Assembly (NCBI GenBank): GCA_958354105.1
Contig: CATWVA010000005.1
Location: 23,871 to 87,870 of the forward strand
Source: an uncultured Collinsella sp.
GTDB taxonomy: Bacteria; Actinomycetota; Coriobacteriia; Coriobacteriales; Coriobacteriaceae
DNA: 64,000 nucleotides
Direction of reading: 5' to 3'
Shown here piece after piece: positions 8,117 to 16,401 of the stretch; position 1 is the stretch's first letter, and each line of letters begins with the position of its first letter. The position numbers and the translations under genes were made by a program. A model generated the notes under the pieces. It saw only the letters and a list, made by a program, of their open reading frames with translations, was not told where the DNA came from and did not search any database.

Positions 8117-9071
8117 ATTGCGAATTCGTGCCAACCATTCGCAGGGTTACGTCGTAGGAAAGACCCTCATCGACAGCACTCGCAGCCGTATTAACGCAAT
8201 CGGCGTCGGTGCCCTCGAGCCAAATATAGACCTTCAAAATTACGCCATTGTAGTCAACATGTGTGGCAAGCGCCGCTGGATTTTCCACGGGCGCATCGAA
8301 GTTTTTGCCGCTTTTTGTCGCAGCCCAGTTACCGCCATTTTGGTCAACATACGTCGTACCGAACAAATGCTTATACGTTGCGACCTTTGTACTCGAAGCG
8401 TCGGCAACCGCCGTCCAGCCCGCAATGCCATTCTGCCTCGAGTACGCATCGTTGCCCGATCCGGCGGGCTCGCTTGGAGCATAGACAACTTTCAACGTCT
8501 CGTTGCCCTGAGCGTCAACCGTCGAGATGCCGATGCGCATGCTGCGCGCAACCTTATCGTTCAGCAGCTGCCCATTCGAGGTTACAGAAATAGCACCCTC
8601 ATCGGCCGAACCGTCCAAATAGACATCGGCAATGCCCGTGTCACGCACGGTGTAAACCGTATAGGTGCTTACGTTATACGCGTAAAAGGTCTTGCCGCCT
8701 ACGGTATATTTGCCCGTTGCCGCGTCGAGCCCATTGGCGAGTTGGTACGACGTAACCAAGGCTCCATCGCCCCACGACGCGGGAACGAACCACGTTTTGG
8801 CATCATCGGTCGAAGAAGGGCTGATTTCATGGGCGGTCGTACTATCGAACGCAACCGTATCGTTGTCCTTGCCGTGGTCGGGCGTTGTGCCCGCAACAAT
8901 TTGCAGCGTCATGCCATTGGCCATAGCCGTCACGGCTGCCGTTCTGGCGAAGACGGTGTTATTGAATGCGAACCACGCATATGTTGCCGAGCCTAAAGCA
9001 ACGCACGCCATGACCACCGAAATGGCGGAAACGGCTAACTGTTTTTTGAGTTGCTTCACGCGCGATGACAT
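8115..9071 (-). CDS. SipW-type signal peptide exported protein
   Basis: This 318-residue protein carries the SipW-cognate class of signal peptide: a basic start (SSRVKQLKKQ), a hydrophobic stretch, and ALGSATYAWF just before a mature Asn-rich region. Proteins of this class, such as TasA and camelysin in bacilli, are processed by a SipW-like signal peptidase and exposed on the cell surface. The mature part is rich in Thr, Ser and Asp and ends with the pattern VYIWLEGTDADC. No sortase motif is seen. I chose the ATG at 9071 because AAGGAAAC is spaced correctly. It lies downstream of a paralogue (9168-9920). No SipW peptidase gene is in the window. Surface fibre or adhesion is only a guess. Confidence 0.75.
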   Translation of the reverse strand: MSSRVKQLKKQLAVSAISVVMACVALGSATYAWFAFNNTVFARTAAVTAMANGMTLQIVAGTTPDHGKDNDTVAFDSTTAHEISPSSTDDAKTWFVPASWGDGALVTSYQLANGLDAATGKYTVGGKTFYAYNVSTYTVYTVRDTGIADVYLDGSADEGAISVTSNGQLLNDKVARSMRIGISTVDAQGNETLKVVYAPSEPAGSGNDAYSRQNGIAGWTAVADASSTKVATYKHLFGTTYVDQNGGNWAATKSGKNFDAPVENPAALATHVDYNGVILKVYIWLEGTDADCVNTAASAVDEGLSYDVTLRMVGTNSQ

Positions 9072-9110
9072 ACGAAGTTGTTTCCTTGTTGCAATTCGGT
9101 CGATAAGACT

Positions 9111-9143
9111 AACGGGGCGCAGCGCCTTGCGCCGAACCCCGTT
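9111..9143 (-). terminator. Hairpin between the two SipW-type genes
   Basis: AACGGGG (9111-9117) pairs with CCCCGTT (9137-9143), and the loop can form a second short stem (GCGC with GCGC). It has no strong T run, so it may be a partial terminator or RNA-stability element between tandem genes. Confidence 0.4.
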
Positions 9144-9167
9144 ATTAAGCAAATGCTTCAATATGGC

Positions 9168-9920
9168 TTATGCCCCGGCAGAAACCGTCGTAGGCTGAGT
9201 GGCGCTGAACTGAATCGTAACGCCAACGGAGTCGAGAATCTTTTCCAGATTAGCAGTGGTCACGGCGACATCATTGCCATCGTAGTAGACGTACACGCTC
9301 ACATGGGTATCGGCATCTTTGGCAACCTTGGCGGCAAGAGCCTTATCGGTAGTGCCCTCGAGCTTCTTTCCGTCAGGACCCCAAACTTGCCAGTTATCAG
9401 GACCAACGACAAGAACGCGAATTGCATCCTTCAAGCCCTTATCGGCACCCGTAGTAACATCGATCTTATCAATCTTAAGGTCGCTAAGATCGACGCCAGC
9501 AGAGCTGATGCTGTAATTATTCGCTTCGCCAACAGCATATTTATCCGTCACAGCCTTAGCGGCATCGCCAACTTCGGTGTAGTCACCTTTCCTGGCGCCA
9601 TTGGTCGTCGTGGTGCCATATGCAGTCACGAACTTCGGGGCCGGAGCTGTGGCGCCATCGGATTGAACCTCGGCAGGGTAAAGAGCAACCTCAGAATCGG
9701 TCCAGTCAACGTTATTGGTCGTCGTAGTGCCGATTGCAGTCTTCTTGTATTCGATGCTCATGAATGCCGTATTGGACTGCGCCTTCACGCCCGTCGTTTT
9801 AGCGGTAACCTCGTTGTTGCTCACAAACCATGCGAACGTGGCAGAGCCCAGCGCTACGGCTGCTACCAGCACCATGGCGATGGCGGCGCCCATCTGCTTC
9901 TTTAATGCCTTGGTATCCAT
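9168..9920 (-). CDS. SipW-type signal peptide exported protein
   Basis: This 250-residue protein has a SipW-class signal peptide: KALKKQ, then a hydrophobic stretch, then ALGSATFAWFVSNNEVTA. The mature part is rich in Thr, Ala and Asp, with TTTTN repeats, and predicted as a secreted beta-rich domain by composition. There is no sortase or anchor motif. The ATG at 9920 is supported by AAAGGGG seven bases upstream. It is the first gene of the tandem pair, so its promoter should lie in 9921-10318. Its C-terminus (VYVYYDGNDVAVTTANLEK) is a weaker version of the W-x-E-G-x-D-x-C pattern seen in its neighbours. Confidence 0.75.
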   Translation of the reverse strand: MDTKALKKQMGAAIAMVLVAAVALGSATFAWFVSNNEVTAKTTGVKAQSNTAFMSIEYKKTAIGTTTTNNVDWTDSEVALYPAEVQSDGATAPAPKFVTAYGTTTTNGARKGDYTEVGDAAKAVTDKYAVGEANNYSISSAGVDLSDLKIDKIDVTTGADKGLKDAIRVLVVGPDNWQVWGPDGKKLEGTTDKALAAKVAKDADTHVSVYVYYDGNDVAVTTANLEKILDSVGVTIQFSATQPTTVSAGA

Positions 9921-10318
9921 GCGGACCCCTTTCTTTCCCCATTCATCCCAGATGACCCTCGAGAAGCCCGGAAGGGGAGCCCGCGCTTTCGTGTTGGATG
10001 TTGCTTGCCCATCCTTTAGACATGGAATTGAGAATACCACAATTCTTACGATTTCCTTATGAGTTTTCGACAGCCTACATTCCGGCAGATTCATAGGTCT
10101 ACCTCGGGTTATATGTAGTGCTATGTGAACATCGTTTACCTTATTTGGTCTCTCTCCCGCGCAGCCATAAGTCCCTCTTAAGGCTTGCGACCGCAGCGCC
10201 ACGCCATCGCATACATTCACCCTCCGCCGAGCTTCGCCCTAACCCTTCCCGCTCGCTATACTGGTGCAGAACGTGTCATTTTTTTGCCTGTTAAACGGGC
10301 TATTTGTTGGGAGGGCCC
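9921..10318. other. Divergent intergenic region
   Basis: The gap holds the minus-strand promoter of the exported proteins and the plus-strand promoter of the gene split by the IS element. TATACT at about 10257-10262 could be a -10 for the plus-strand gene. I see no repeat, hairpin or small gene that I can support. Confidence 0.4.
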
Positions 10319-10410
10319 ATGGCTTTTGCCAATCAACCCAAGGGAAGCGTTTCCGCCGGATCGATTAAGCCGGTGACGCGCAAGGCCGTTCGCTCATATG
10401 ACCCAATCCG

Positions 10411-10672
10411 CTGTCAAGAGCCACAATGGCCCCGCCGACCGCTTGCAATCGGTCGGCGGGGCCTGCCGTTAACCCGTCCCGGTCCGCCCCCGGCATGTCA
10501 TCGACGCCTTCGGCTCAGTCTCATATCCGCGGATACCGTTCTGTCGGCCCGCACTCCATTCCTTCGGCGGGGTTCCCCAAGTCTGTCGAGGCGCATGCGG
10601 AGGGCTCCGCGCGCACAGCGAAATAGGGGGTATCCCCGAAGGCCGCCCGGCTCGCCGGGGCGGGGGCTATGT
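10411..10672 (-). ncRNA. Candidate bridge RNA region of the IS element
   Basis: IS110-family elements use a structured bridge RNA that pairs with donor and target DNA; IS1111-group elements carry it downstream of the transposase. This 262-base non-coding end is strongly structured: GGCCCCGCCGACCG (10428-10441) pairs perfectly with CGGTCGGCGGGGCC (10450-10463) around an eight-base loop, and further GC-rich stems follow. The RNA ends, loops and target guide were not determined. A covariance model of IS1111 bridge RNAs would test it. Confidence 0.45.
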
Positions 10673-11794
10673 CTATTCCGCGCCCTCCCGGCACATCATG
10701 CCGAGGGCCCAGAGCCACCTCACGAGCTCGGCCGCGGTGGCCGCGTTAGCCTTCGCCTGGGGCATGCCGCGGGCGAGCATCTCCTCGCGCCGCCGCAGGA
10801 GCCGCTCGGATCCCTTCCTCCCGTGCATCCTTATCTCGAGGGGCACGCCCGTGTCCCTCGGCATGAGCTTCGGCTGGTGCCGCGCCGCGGCGTAGCACCA
10901 TGAACCCTCAACGGCCAGCTTCCTCACGAGCGCGTTGCCCGCACCGCTGATGCCTCCGAGCCGCACGGAGTCGCCGCTCGACCTCTGACTCGGCGCGAGG
11001 CCGAAATAGGCCGTGACCTGCCTTCCGGAACGGAACCTCGTGAAGTCGCCGACCTCGGCCGAGAAGGCTGCGGCCAGCGCGAAGGCGCAGCCCTTGATCG
11101 ACTGGAGGGCGGCCACCTCCGCGGCGATCGGGCTGGCATCCACGGCCGCCCTGTACTCGGAGAGCAGATCCGCCCGGGCCTCCGCCGCGGCCTCGACCTC
11201 GCTCCTCAGAGCGGCGAGCGTCCGAACCCCGCCATCGTCCTCCGGCCTGACCTTGTCGAGCCACCTCAGGAAGTCGTAGGTCCAGTACTTCCTCGGGTTG
11301 CCGGCGGGCGTGGTGCCGCCGTAGGCGAACCCTCGCTTTGCGAGGAAGGCGAGCAGCCGCTGCTTGGCGGTCGCCAGGCGCGCGGTCGCCCCGTCGTAGG
11401 CGCCGGCGAGGTCCCTGATGCCCTCGACCTCGGGGGAGGGGACCCATACGGGGGAGATGTCGTGGGCGAGTATCGCCTTGGCCATCCTGGCGGCGTCGTT
11501 CCTGTCGTTCTTGGAGGCCGAGTCGGCGGCCGACCTGGGGATCTTCGAGACCGCGGCGACGACACACTCGACGCCGAGCCCGGCGAGCTCCCTCTGCGGG
11601 GCGAAGCCGGGGTAGCCGCTCTCGTAGGCCGCGAGCGACGGCCCGGGGAACCCACCCATCCACCCGGCGATCTCGCCCCAGGGGTTGCCGGGGAACCTCC
11701 TCGTCACGGCCTCGCCGGTGTCCGCGTCGAGGGCGCAGACGGTGGTCGACCTCAGGTGGACGTCCATCCCGAACGCGGTAGAATACTTTGGCAT
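10673..11794 (-). CDS. IS110-family transposase
   Basis: This 373-residue protein is a DEDD-type transposase. The N-terminal RuvC-like domain shows FGMDVH at the start, YESGYPGF, and KNDRNDAARMA, which carry the acidic residues. The C-terminal transposase_20 domain (about residues 225-310) reads IKGCAFALAAAFSAEVG and AYFGLAPSQRSSGDS, with the conserved Ser region of the family. GGGAGG precedes the ATG at 11794. It moves the element by a bridge-RNA-guided mechanism known for this family. It looks intact. The reading frames on the opposite strand across this region are shadows. Confidence 0.92.
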   Translation of the reverse strand: MPKYSTAFGMDVHLRSTTVCALDADTGEAVTRRFPGNPWGEIAGWMGGFPGPSLAAYESGYPGFAPQRELAGLGVECVVAAVSKIPRSAADSASKNDRNDAARMAKAILAHDISPVWVPSPEVEGIRDLAGAYDGATARLATAKQRLLAFLAKRGFAYGGTTPAGNPRKYWTYDFLRWLDKVRPEDDGGVRTLAALRSEVEAAAEARADLLSEYRAAVDASPIAAEVAALQSIKGCAFALAAAFSAEVGDFTRFRSGRQVTAYFGLAPSQRSSGDSVRLGGISGAGNALVRKLAVEGSWCYAAARHQPKLMPRDTGVPLEIRMHGRKGSERLLRRREEMLARGMPQAKANAATAAELVRWLWALGMMCREGAE

Positions 11795-12364
11795 GGGAGC
11801 CTCCCAACCTCGTTGCGGCGCGGCTGCGCCTATGGCACTTCAACATCATTGTCGCAGCCCCGACCCGCGGTCACGAGCGGGGGCTCCTATCTTTTTAGTG
11901 CCCTCGGATTGGGTCATAGTGTCTGTCAGCGCGAAGTTGCCTGGCTGGTCACGCAAGCGGCCGGCAAGCTCGTCGCCACCACCGACGACGTCAATGCGCC
12001 CACGCCCAGCTTTGTACTGGCGACGGCGCTTTCGTACACCCGCGAGCAGGAGCAGGTCGCTCAGGACCGTGGCGCCGCGATCGACTACGATGCCGTCATG
12101 GGCCCCGACCTCGCGAGCTTTTGTGCGGCCGCGGGGCTGCCCGCAGCGCCCAACGCGCTTTCGAACGCGGGCTACATGTTCACGCTCTCGGGCGCGGATC
12201 TGATCCGCGACATCTATGGCTACTGCGGCGACCTGGGCGAGCGCATGGGAGATCCGGCGCAGGTCAAACCGGGTTACGCGATTAAGCTCGCGCTGCGACT
12301 GTTCTTGCTGGATGCCGCCACCGGCAACGGCACTACCTCCAAAGACAACGCCTCTGCATAGCAA

Positions 12365-12402
12365 AAGCGCCGGGCCAGAAAATCGATTCCGACCCGGCGC
12401 TT
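12365..12402 (-). terminator. Terminator after the membrane-anchored exported-protein gene
   Basis: AAGCGCCGGG (12365-12374) pairs with CCCGGCGCTT (12393-12402). Read on the minus strand the stem is followed by TTTTGC. It also lies three bases past the end of the split plus-strand gene, so it may serve both. Confidence 0.65.
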
Positions 12403-12409
12403 GTTCGTT

Positions 12410-13537
12410 CTACTTGTCCCCGTCCCCTGCGGGCGAGTTCTTCTGGTTGCGACGGTTACTCCAGGTCACGTTGTGCTCCTTGTAGTAATCGGGCGCCTCG
12501 TTGCCGCTCGCGCTAATGGGGTCGTTGCCAGTCAGGGTGTCGGCAATATCCTGCACAAACTTAATGAACAGGCTCGAATCGTCAGTCTCGGACGAATCGA
12601 AATCGAAACCGAACTCCACCGCGCCGCCGATAATCTTGTCCACGCACTCCGGGTCGTCGCCGTCCAGCCAAATGACCACGGTGTACTTGTCCACATCGCC
12701 CACGCGGAAGTTCTTGTGGCTGATGGTCGTCACTACATCTTTAGACGCAAATGGTTCGGTGTTGGGCTCGGGGTTGCCGTCGGCCGCAGCCGCCGCATAG
12801 GTGGTGGGCTCGCCATTGCGATACACCCTCACGCGCGCCGCCTTCTCCACGCCTTTGCTGGCGTTAACCACCTTGAGCTTGGCGCTGTAGCCCAGGTCGG
12901 TCTTGCCGGCGTTGCGGATATAGAAGGTGTACGCCACGTAGTTTTTGCCGTTGTGGCTGCCGTCGATGTCGTCCAAATTGTCGGGCAGGTCCTCGGCAGC
13001 GATATTGGTGCCGTTGTCCAAGGCGTCGGCGGCCAGGCGCGCAGTGGCGTTGTTAAAGTCGCCGTTGTCGGCAATGGCCACGCCGCGGCGGAACAGCTCC
13101 AGGCGGTTGAGGTTGATAGTGAAGTTGCCCATGTTTTCCTGCATAAACGACAGGGCGAATAGCACGCCAAAGGCAAGTGCCAGTACCACGAGGGCCTTTT
13201 GCAGTTTGTCCATGCGCAGCAGCGCCGCGCCGATGCGCTCCATGCGGCGCTTGGGCATATACATAGATACAACCGCGTCGGGGTCGATGTCGTCGAGGTC
13301 CTGGTCGGCCAGCGCCTGCTCCAACTCCTCGATGCGCACCACGCCGCGCAGGTCGCGCTTGGGCTTGCGTTTGGGCTTGGGCTTGGATTTGCCGAAGCGC
13401 TTGCGGGAGGTGGGGTCGGTGCTGGGGGTGTCCTCGGGCTGACTCTCGGTCAAATCCTCAGTCATGCCCTCGGCCATGCCCTCAGCCAAATCCTCGGCAG
13501 CTTGATCTTTATTGTCGTTACGCTTGAACAGTGCCAT
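12410..13537 (-). CDS. Membrane-anchored surface protein related to the SipW-type proteins
   Basis: This 375-residue protein has a long cytoplasmic N-terminus (about 110 residues, with repeated AEGM and TED words and a Lys-rich patch), one membrane helix near residues 114-132 (LQKALVVLALAFGVLFALSF), and an outside domain of ~240 residues. The outside domain ends in VIWLDGDDPECV, the same pattern as in the SipW-type protein at 8115-9071. It has no classic signal peptide or sortase motif. It starts five bases after the stop of the PilZ gene with only a weak ribosome site, so it is probably translationally coupled. A link of c-di-GMP sensing to surface structures is inference from this pairing. 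Confidence 0.65.
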   Translation of the reverse strand: MALFKRNDNKDQAAEDLAEGMAEGMTEDLTESQPEDTPSTDPTSRKRFGKSKPKPKRKPKRDLRGVVRIEELEQALADQDLDDIDPDAVVSMYMPKRRMERIGAALLRMDKLQKALVVLALAFGVLFALSFMQENMGNFTINLNRLELFRRGVAIADNGDFNNATARLAADALDNGTNIAAEDLPDNLDDIDGSHNGKNYVAYTFYIRNAGKTDLGYSAKLKVVNASKGVEKAARVRVYRNGEPTTYAAAAADGNPEPNTEPFASKDVVTTISHKNFRVGDVDKYTVVIWLDGDDPECVDKIIGGAVEFGFDFDSSETDDSSLFIKFVQDIADTLTGNDPISASGNEAPDYYKEHNVTWSNRRNQKNSPAGDGDK

Positions 13538-13542
13538 GGCGA

Positions 13543-14208
13543 TCAGATCTTATATTTGGCGCGGATGTAGCCGACGTATTCTTTGACGAGCTCGCGCTCC
13601 ATGTCGTCGGCATAGCGGAACTGCAGGCCGCAGACGTTGCGGTACAGGCTGCCCTTGGGCGCGCGGCGCACCCAGCACACGATGCCCAGCTGCTCGGGCA
13701 GCTCGTGGCGCTCGCCCTGCAGGCGGATCGTGGGCATTTGCACGGCCAGGGCCTCGCCCACGTCGGGATAATCGTTGAGGTAGACGGCCAGGCCGCCGGC
13801 CGAGACGTCGATGGTCATGGCGTCCTCGGGCTCGGAGGCGGCCGCGTTGTCGCGCTGGTAGGTAAGGCGCATGGCGACCTTAAAACGCTCGTCGCGGCGC
13901 TTGACAAAGGTGCGCTGCTCGGCGACTTTGCGCATTTTCCAGTAGGTGCGGATGCCTTTTTTCTCGACTGCCTCGGGATAGCCGGCGAGCACGAACGTCT
14001 CCTCGCCCACTTTGTATTGCAGCAGCAGCTTTTGGTTTTCGTCCATGATGAGCGGCTTGCCGGCGAGCATGGGCGCGCTCATAAGGAAGTACGCGTCGTC
14101 CAGGTTCTCTTTGTACGTGGCGAGCATGTTGAAGTCGGTTTTTTGGCCCATGGGCACGTCGAATGCCACCTGAAGCTTGGTCCCCGGCGTTATCTGTTGC
14201 TCTGCCAT
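13543..14208 (-). CDS. PilZ domain protein, YcgR-like
   Basis: This 221-residue protein has an N-terminal YcgR-like half and a C-terminal PilZ domain from about residue 105. The c-di-GMP binding motifs are visible as KRRDERFKV (the RxxxR box) and DVSAGG (the D/NxSxxG box). In other bacteria such proteins bind c-di-GMP and control motility or surface exopolymers. GGGGGAG lies five bases before the ATG at 14208. It forms an operon with the membrane-anchored protein downstream. No c-di-GMP cyclase is in this window. Confidence 0.85.
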   Translation of the reverse strand: MAEQQITPGTKLQVAFDVPMGQKTDFNMLATYKENLDDAYFLMSAPMLAGKPLIMDENQKLLLQYKVGEETFVLAGYPEAVEKKGIRTYWKMRKVAEQRTFVKRRDERFKVAMRLTYQRDNAAASEPEDAMTIDVSAGGLAVYLNDYPDVGEALAVQMPTIRLQGERHELPEQLGIVCWVRRAPKGSLYRNVCGLQFRYADDMERELVKEYVGYIRAKYKI

Positions 14209-14396
14209 GTTGTCTCCCCCAGTCGCGGGCGCCGATATCATCGTCGTGCGCGATGCACATTGGGCTATTGTACCTGCTTTGCCGCAGGTTTCGATGTGCA
14301 GCGCGTGAAATGGCGGGATGCAGGGCGCGGGTGAACGCGCAGCTGCTCCGCGCGCGGCATTAATCTGACAGCGATGCATGCCCCCGACAGTCCGTC

Positions 14397-14670
14397 TGTC
14401 TATCTCTCAGCCATCTCTCATTTATCTCTCAGCTTAGAGATGAGTGAGAGATGAGAGACAAAAATGCCGTTATCGGTTCAAGCAAATCACGTTCGCGCAG
14501 GTAAACTCATGTATACGGGAACTTTGACTCGATCCCTAGCCACCTTGCAGCATTGTTATCTCTCAAATTTATCTCTCGTCTTTCAGCTATCTCTCGTGTT
14601 AGTGACGAATGAGAGATGAGAGATGCGTGAGTGATGGACGAGTGTGATTTTTTGGACGGTCGGAAAATCC
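14397..14670. repeat. Composite repeat: CTCTCA palindromes plus a TTTTGGACGG block
   Basis: Two stretches (14397-14460 and 14553-14626) are built from repeated TATCTCTC and GAGAGATG words and can fold on themselves. The second is followed directly by GACGAGTGTGATTTTTTGG and GACGGTCGG. The same order, palindrome then GAGCGTGGATATTTGGACGG, is seen at 19712-19790, so this is a diverged copy of that element. It lies in a 550-base gap between the PilZ gene and the EIID gene; no gene is seen in the gap. Confidence 0.55.
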
Positions 14671-14679
14671 CTCAAATAA

Positions 14680-14713
14680 AAAACGGGGCCGGCCTTACGC
14701 CGAGCCCCGTTTT
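14680..14713 (-). terminator. Terminator of the PTS module 2 operon
   Basis: AAAACGGGGC (14680-14689) pairs with GCCCCGTTTT (14704-14713). On the minus strand it is followed by a six-base T run. It lies 46 bases after the TAA that would end a read-through EIID. Confidence 0.8.
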
Positions 14714-14815
14714 CAAACGGTCAGTTAGTTATCCAACGCGCGAGCATAGCAGTCAACATTACGCCGCCGCGAACACTCCCAAGCCCGTTCCGATGATGCA
14801 GATTGCGAAGATGCC

Positions 14816-15607
14816 CTAGATGATCCAAATGGTCTTGACGCCCTTTTTATAGAGGGCAACGCAAGCGAACGTTGCCAGCAAGGGCAGCAGACCGGGGAAG
14901 ATCGAATCGAACAGATCCTGCAGGACAATCTCCGAACCACCCACGTCAAAGGTCAAAGCCGTGGACAGCGAGACCTGTGCCGCAATCATGGCGCCGATAA
15001 CGGTCATTCCGAGAACACCGGCAGCATGCGTCATGCGAGACATAAGGTTGCTCTCTTCGGACTGCTGCAAAAACTTGGTTCCCAAGTCGTAACCCAGATG
15101 GGCGGCGACGATACGCGTTGCAAAGTTAATCACGGAGTAGATAAGCGCGTACACGATGGGGCCGAGCGGGTTGCCCGTCGAAGCGATGCCAATACCAATG
15201 CCGGCGGCAACCACGCGGAACGTACCCCAGTAGAACGAATCGCCGATGCCGGAAAGCGGTCCCATAAGGCCGACCTTCATGGCGTTAATCGAGGACGTGT
15301 CGAAGTTCTTATCGGCAGCCGCCTGCTCTTCCATCGAAACCGTTAGGCCGGCTACAAACGGAAGCACATGAGGCGTGATGTTAAAGAACTCGGTATGGCG
15401 ATCGAGCGCCGCATAGTAATCGTCGTCGTTGGGATAGATCTTTCGCAGGGGCTTCTGAATGGTGTACATGAAGCCCATTGCCATCATCTTGTCGTACGAC
15501 TGCGAGCACTGGCTCGTAAACTGGCGAAGGAACATGCTCCGATACATATCGGGAGTCATAATCGCGTCCTTCTTGGCCTCTTTGAGGTCGGTGTTCTGGA
15601 TAGCCAT
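14816..15607 (-). CDS. PTS mannose-family EIID component (module 2), with premature TAG
   Basis: This 263-residue EIID has the family signature GLMGPLSGIGDSFYWGTFR near residue 115 and a long series of hydrophobic helices. It ends at a TAG (14818-14816) after KTIWII. In the same frame the sequence continues GIFAICIIGTGLGVFAAA to a TAA at 14759, which is the usual last helix of EIID proteins (compare ILA-type ends of the paralogue at 36727). So the TAG is likely a nonsense mutation that removes 18 residues, unless it is read through. AGGAGGA lies seven bases before the ATG, and the ATG overlaps the EIIC stop by one base. Confidence 0.85.
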   Translation of the reverse strand: MAIQNTDLKEAKKDAIMTPDMYRSMFLRQFTSQCSQSYDKMMAMGFMYTIQKPLRKIYPNDDDYYAALDRHTEFFNITPHVLPFVAGLTVSMEEQAAADKNFDTSSINAMKVGLMGPLSGIGDSFYWGTFRVVAAGIGIGIASTGNPLGPIVYALIYSVINFATRIVAAHLGYDLGTKFLQQSEESNLMSRMTHAAGVLGMTVIGAMIAAQVSLSTALTFDVGGSEIVLQDLFDSIFPGLLPLLATFACVALYKKGVKTIWII

Positions 15608-16380
15608 TAGAAGTCCTCCTCTTCATCTGCAGCAACCGTCTGCGGACCGGACGAGCCCTCGCGGAAGGCCAGGAGCAGCGCGACGCAAATGGCAGCTGCG
15701 GCGACGCCGACCACGTCCATCTTGAGGTAGATGACCATAATGAAGCCCAGGAACAGCCAGGGAAGGAGCTTGTTATCGCCCATGGTCCTGATAAGAAGAG
15801 CGAAGCCGATGCAGACCATGACGCCGGACGCAACGTTGAGGCCGTCCATCACAAACTGCGGAATCGCGCTGAGCGCATTGTTGATAAGGTCGGCACCAAA
15901 GAACAGCGAGCCAAACACCAGCAGTGCAGACGGAATGCCAATCGACAGCGGCACGATGGTCAGATGGTACAGATTCGCCTTGGCAAGATCGCGATTTGCC
16001 AGAGCGGTCTCAATCTTCTTGCAGGCAAAGGCACCCGGAACGGCGTAGCAGAAGTTGCGCCACACCTGAAGGAAGACGGAGACGGGAAGGGCGAGCGCGA
16101 CGGCAGTTGCCGTGCCCGTACCCGTAATGACGGCAAACGCGCAGCCAAGCACGCCGGAGGCATAGACCTCGGGAGGAACCGCCGCGCCGACCATGATGGC
16201 GCCCATGAACATGGACTCCAAAGCAGCGCCGACGATAACGCCCTGCTGGACATCGCCAAGAATCAAGCCGACAAACAGGCTCGTAAACAGCGGACGACCA
16301 AGCATCGTAATGCCAAATAATTGCTCGTCCATGGACGCAATAAATGCGACCAGTGCAACTAGAAGATACTGGACAACCAT
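15607..16380 (-). CDS. PTS mannose-family EIIC component (module 2)
   Basis: This 257-residue membrane protein is the EIIC channel subunit. It shows the family stretches MLGRPLFTSLFVGLILGD and GAAVPPEVYASGVLG, followed by helices and an acidic tail (ADEEEDF). I use the ATG at 16380, three codons inside a TTG, because the only upstream G-rich stretch (TGGGG) is too close to the TTG. It is preceded by a hairpin at 16402-16440 and then by the deglycase gene. It overlaps EIID by one base. Confidence 0.9.
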   Translation of the reverse strand: MVVQYLLVALVAFIASMDEQLFGITMLGRPLFTSLFVGLILGDVQQGVIVGAALESMFMGAIMVGAAVPPEVYASGVLGCAFAVITGTGTATAVALALPVSVFLQVWRNFCYAVPGAFACKKIETALANRDLAKANLYHLTIVPLSIGIPSALLVFGSLFFGADLINNALSAIPQFVMDGLNVASGVMVCIGFALLIRTMGDNKLLPWLFLGFIMVIYLKMDVVGVAAAAICVALLLAFREGSSGPQTVAADEEEDF

Positions 16381-16401
16381 TTCGATCAACCCCAGAAACA
16401 G

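Larger units (their letters stand above)
10397..11918 (-). mobile_element. IS110-family insertion sequence, IS1111-like
   Basis: The 1.52 kb element has 14-base ends in inverted orientation: TATGACCCAATCCG at 10397-10410 and CGGATTGGGTCATA at 11905-11918. It carries one transposase gene on the minus strand. The non-coding end downstream of the transposase is about 260 bases, much longer than the upstream end (about 110). In the IS110 family the IS1111 group has such end repeats and keeps its non-coding RNA downstream of the transposase, so I place it there. No flanking target duplication is obvious. Confidence 0.85.
10319..12361 (+). pseudogene. Coriobacteriia hypothetical protein split by an IS110-family insertion
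   Basis: An ATG at 10319 with GGGAGGG upstream begins a protein MAFANQPKGSVSAGSIKPVT and reads 26 codons to TCA at 10396. The IS element follows. A second piece in good coding frame starts at AGT at 11918 (SVCQREVAWLVTQAAGKL) and ends with a stop at 12361. Joining 10396 to 11918 keeps the frame and gives about 173 residues. The C-terminal part contains ALSYTREQEQV and a hydrophobic VKPGYAIKLALRLFLLDA helix. I do not recognise the family. The two pieces flank the element's inverted repeats exactly, so disruption by insertion is well supported; the exact junction base is uncertain by one or two. Confidence 0.75.

Noticed and set aside
10304..12361. Plus-strand open frames across the insertion sequence read as separate genes (10304-10903 and 11462-12361)
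   Set aside because: Their middle parts are antisense to the transposase. Only the first 26 codons and the part after 11918 show coding character, as pieces of the split gene.
12410..13537. Calling the anchored protein a pilin or sortase substrate
   Set aside because: There is no prepilin cleavage motif, LPxTG motif or sortase gene nearby; only one membrane helix and a shared C-terminal pattern are seen.
14816..14818. Reading the TAG as pyrrolysine or selenocysteine
   Set aside because: No insertion element is seen, the next codons are an ordinary membrane helix, and a second stop follows; a plain nonsense change is simpler.
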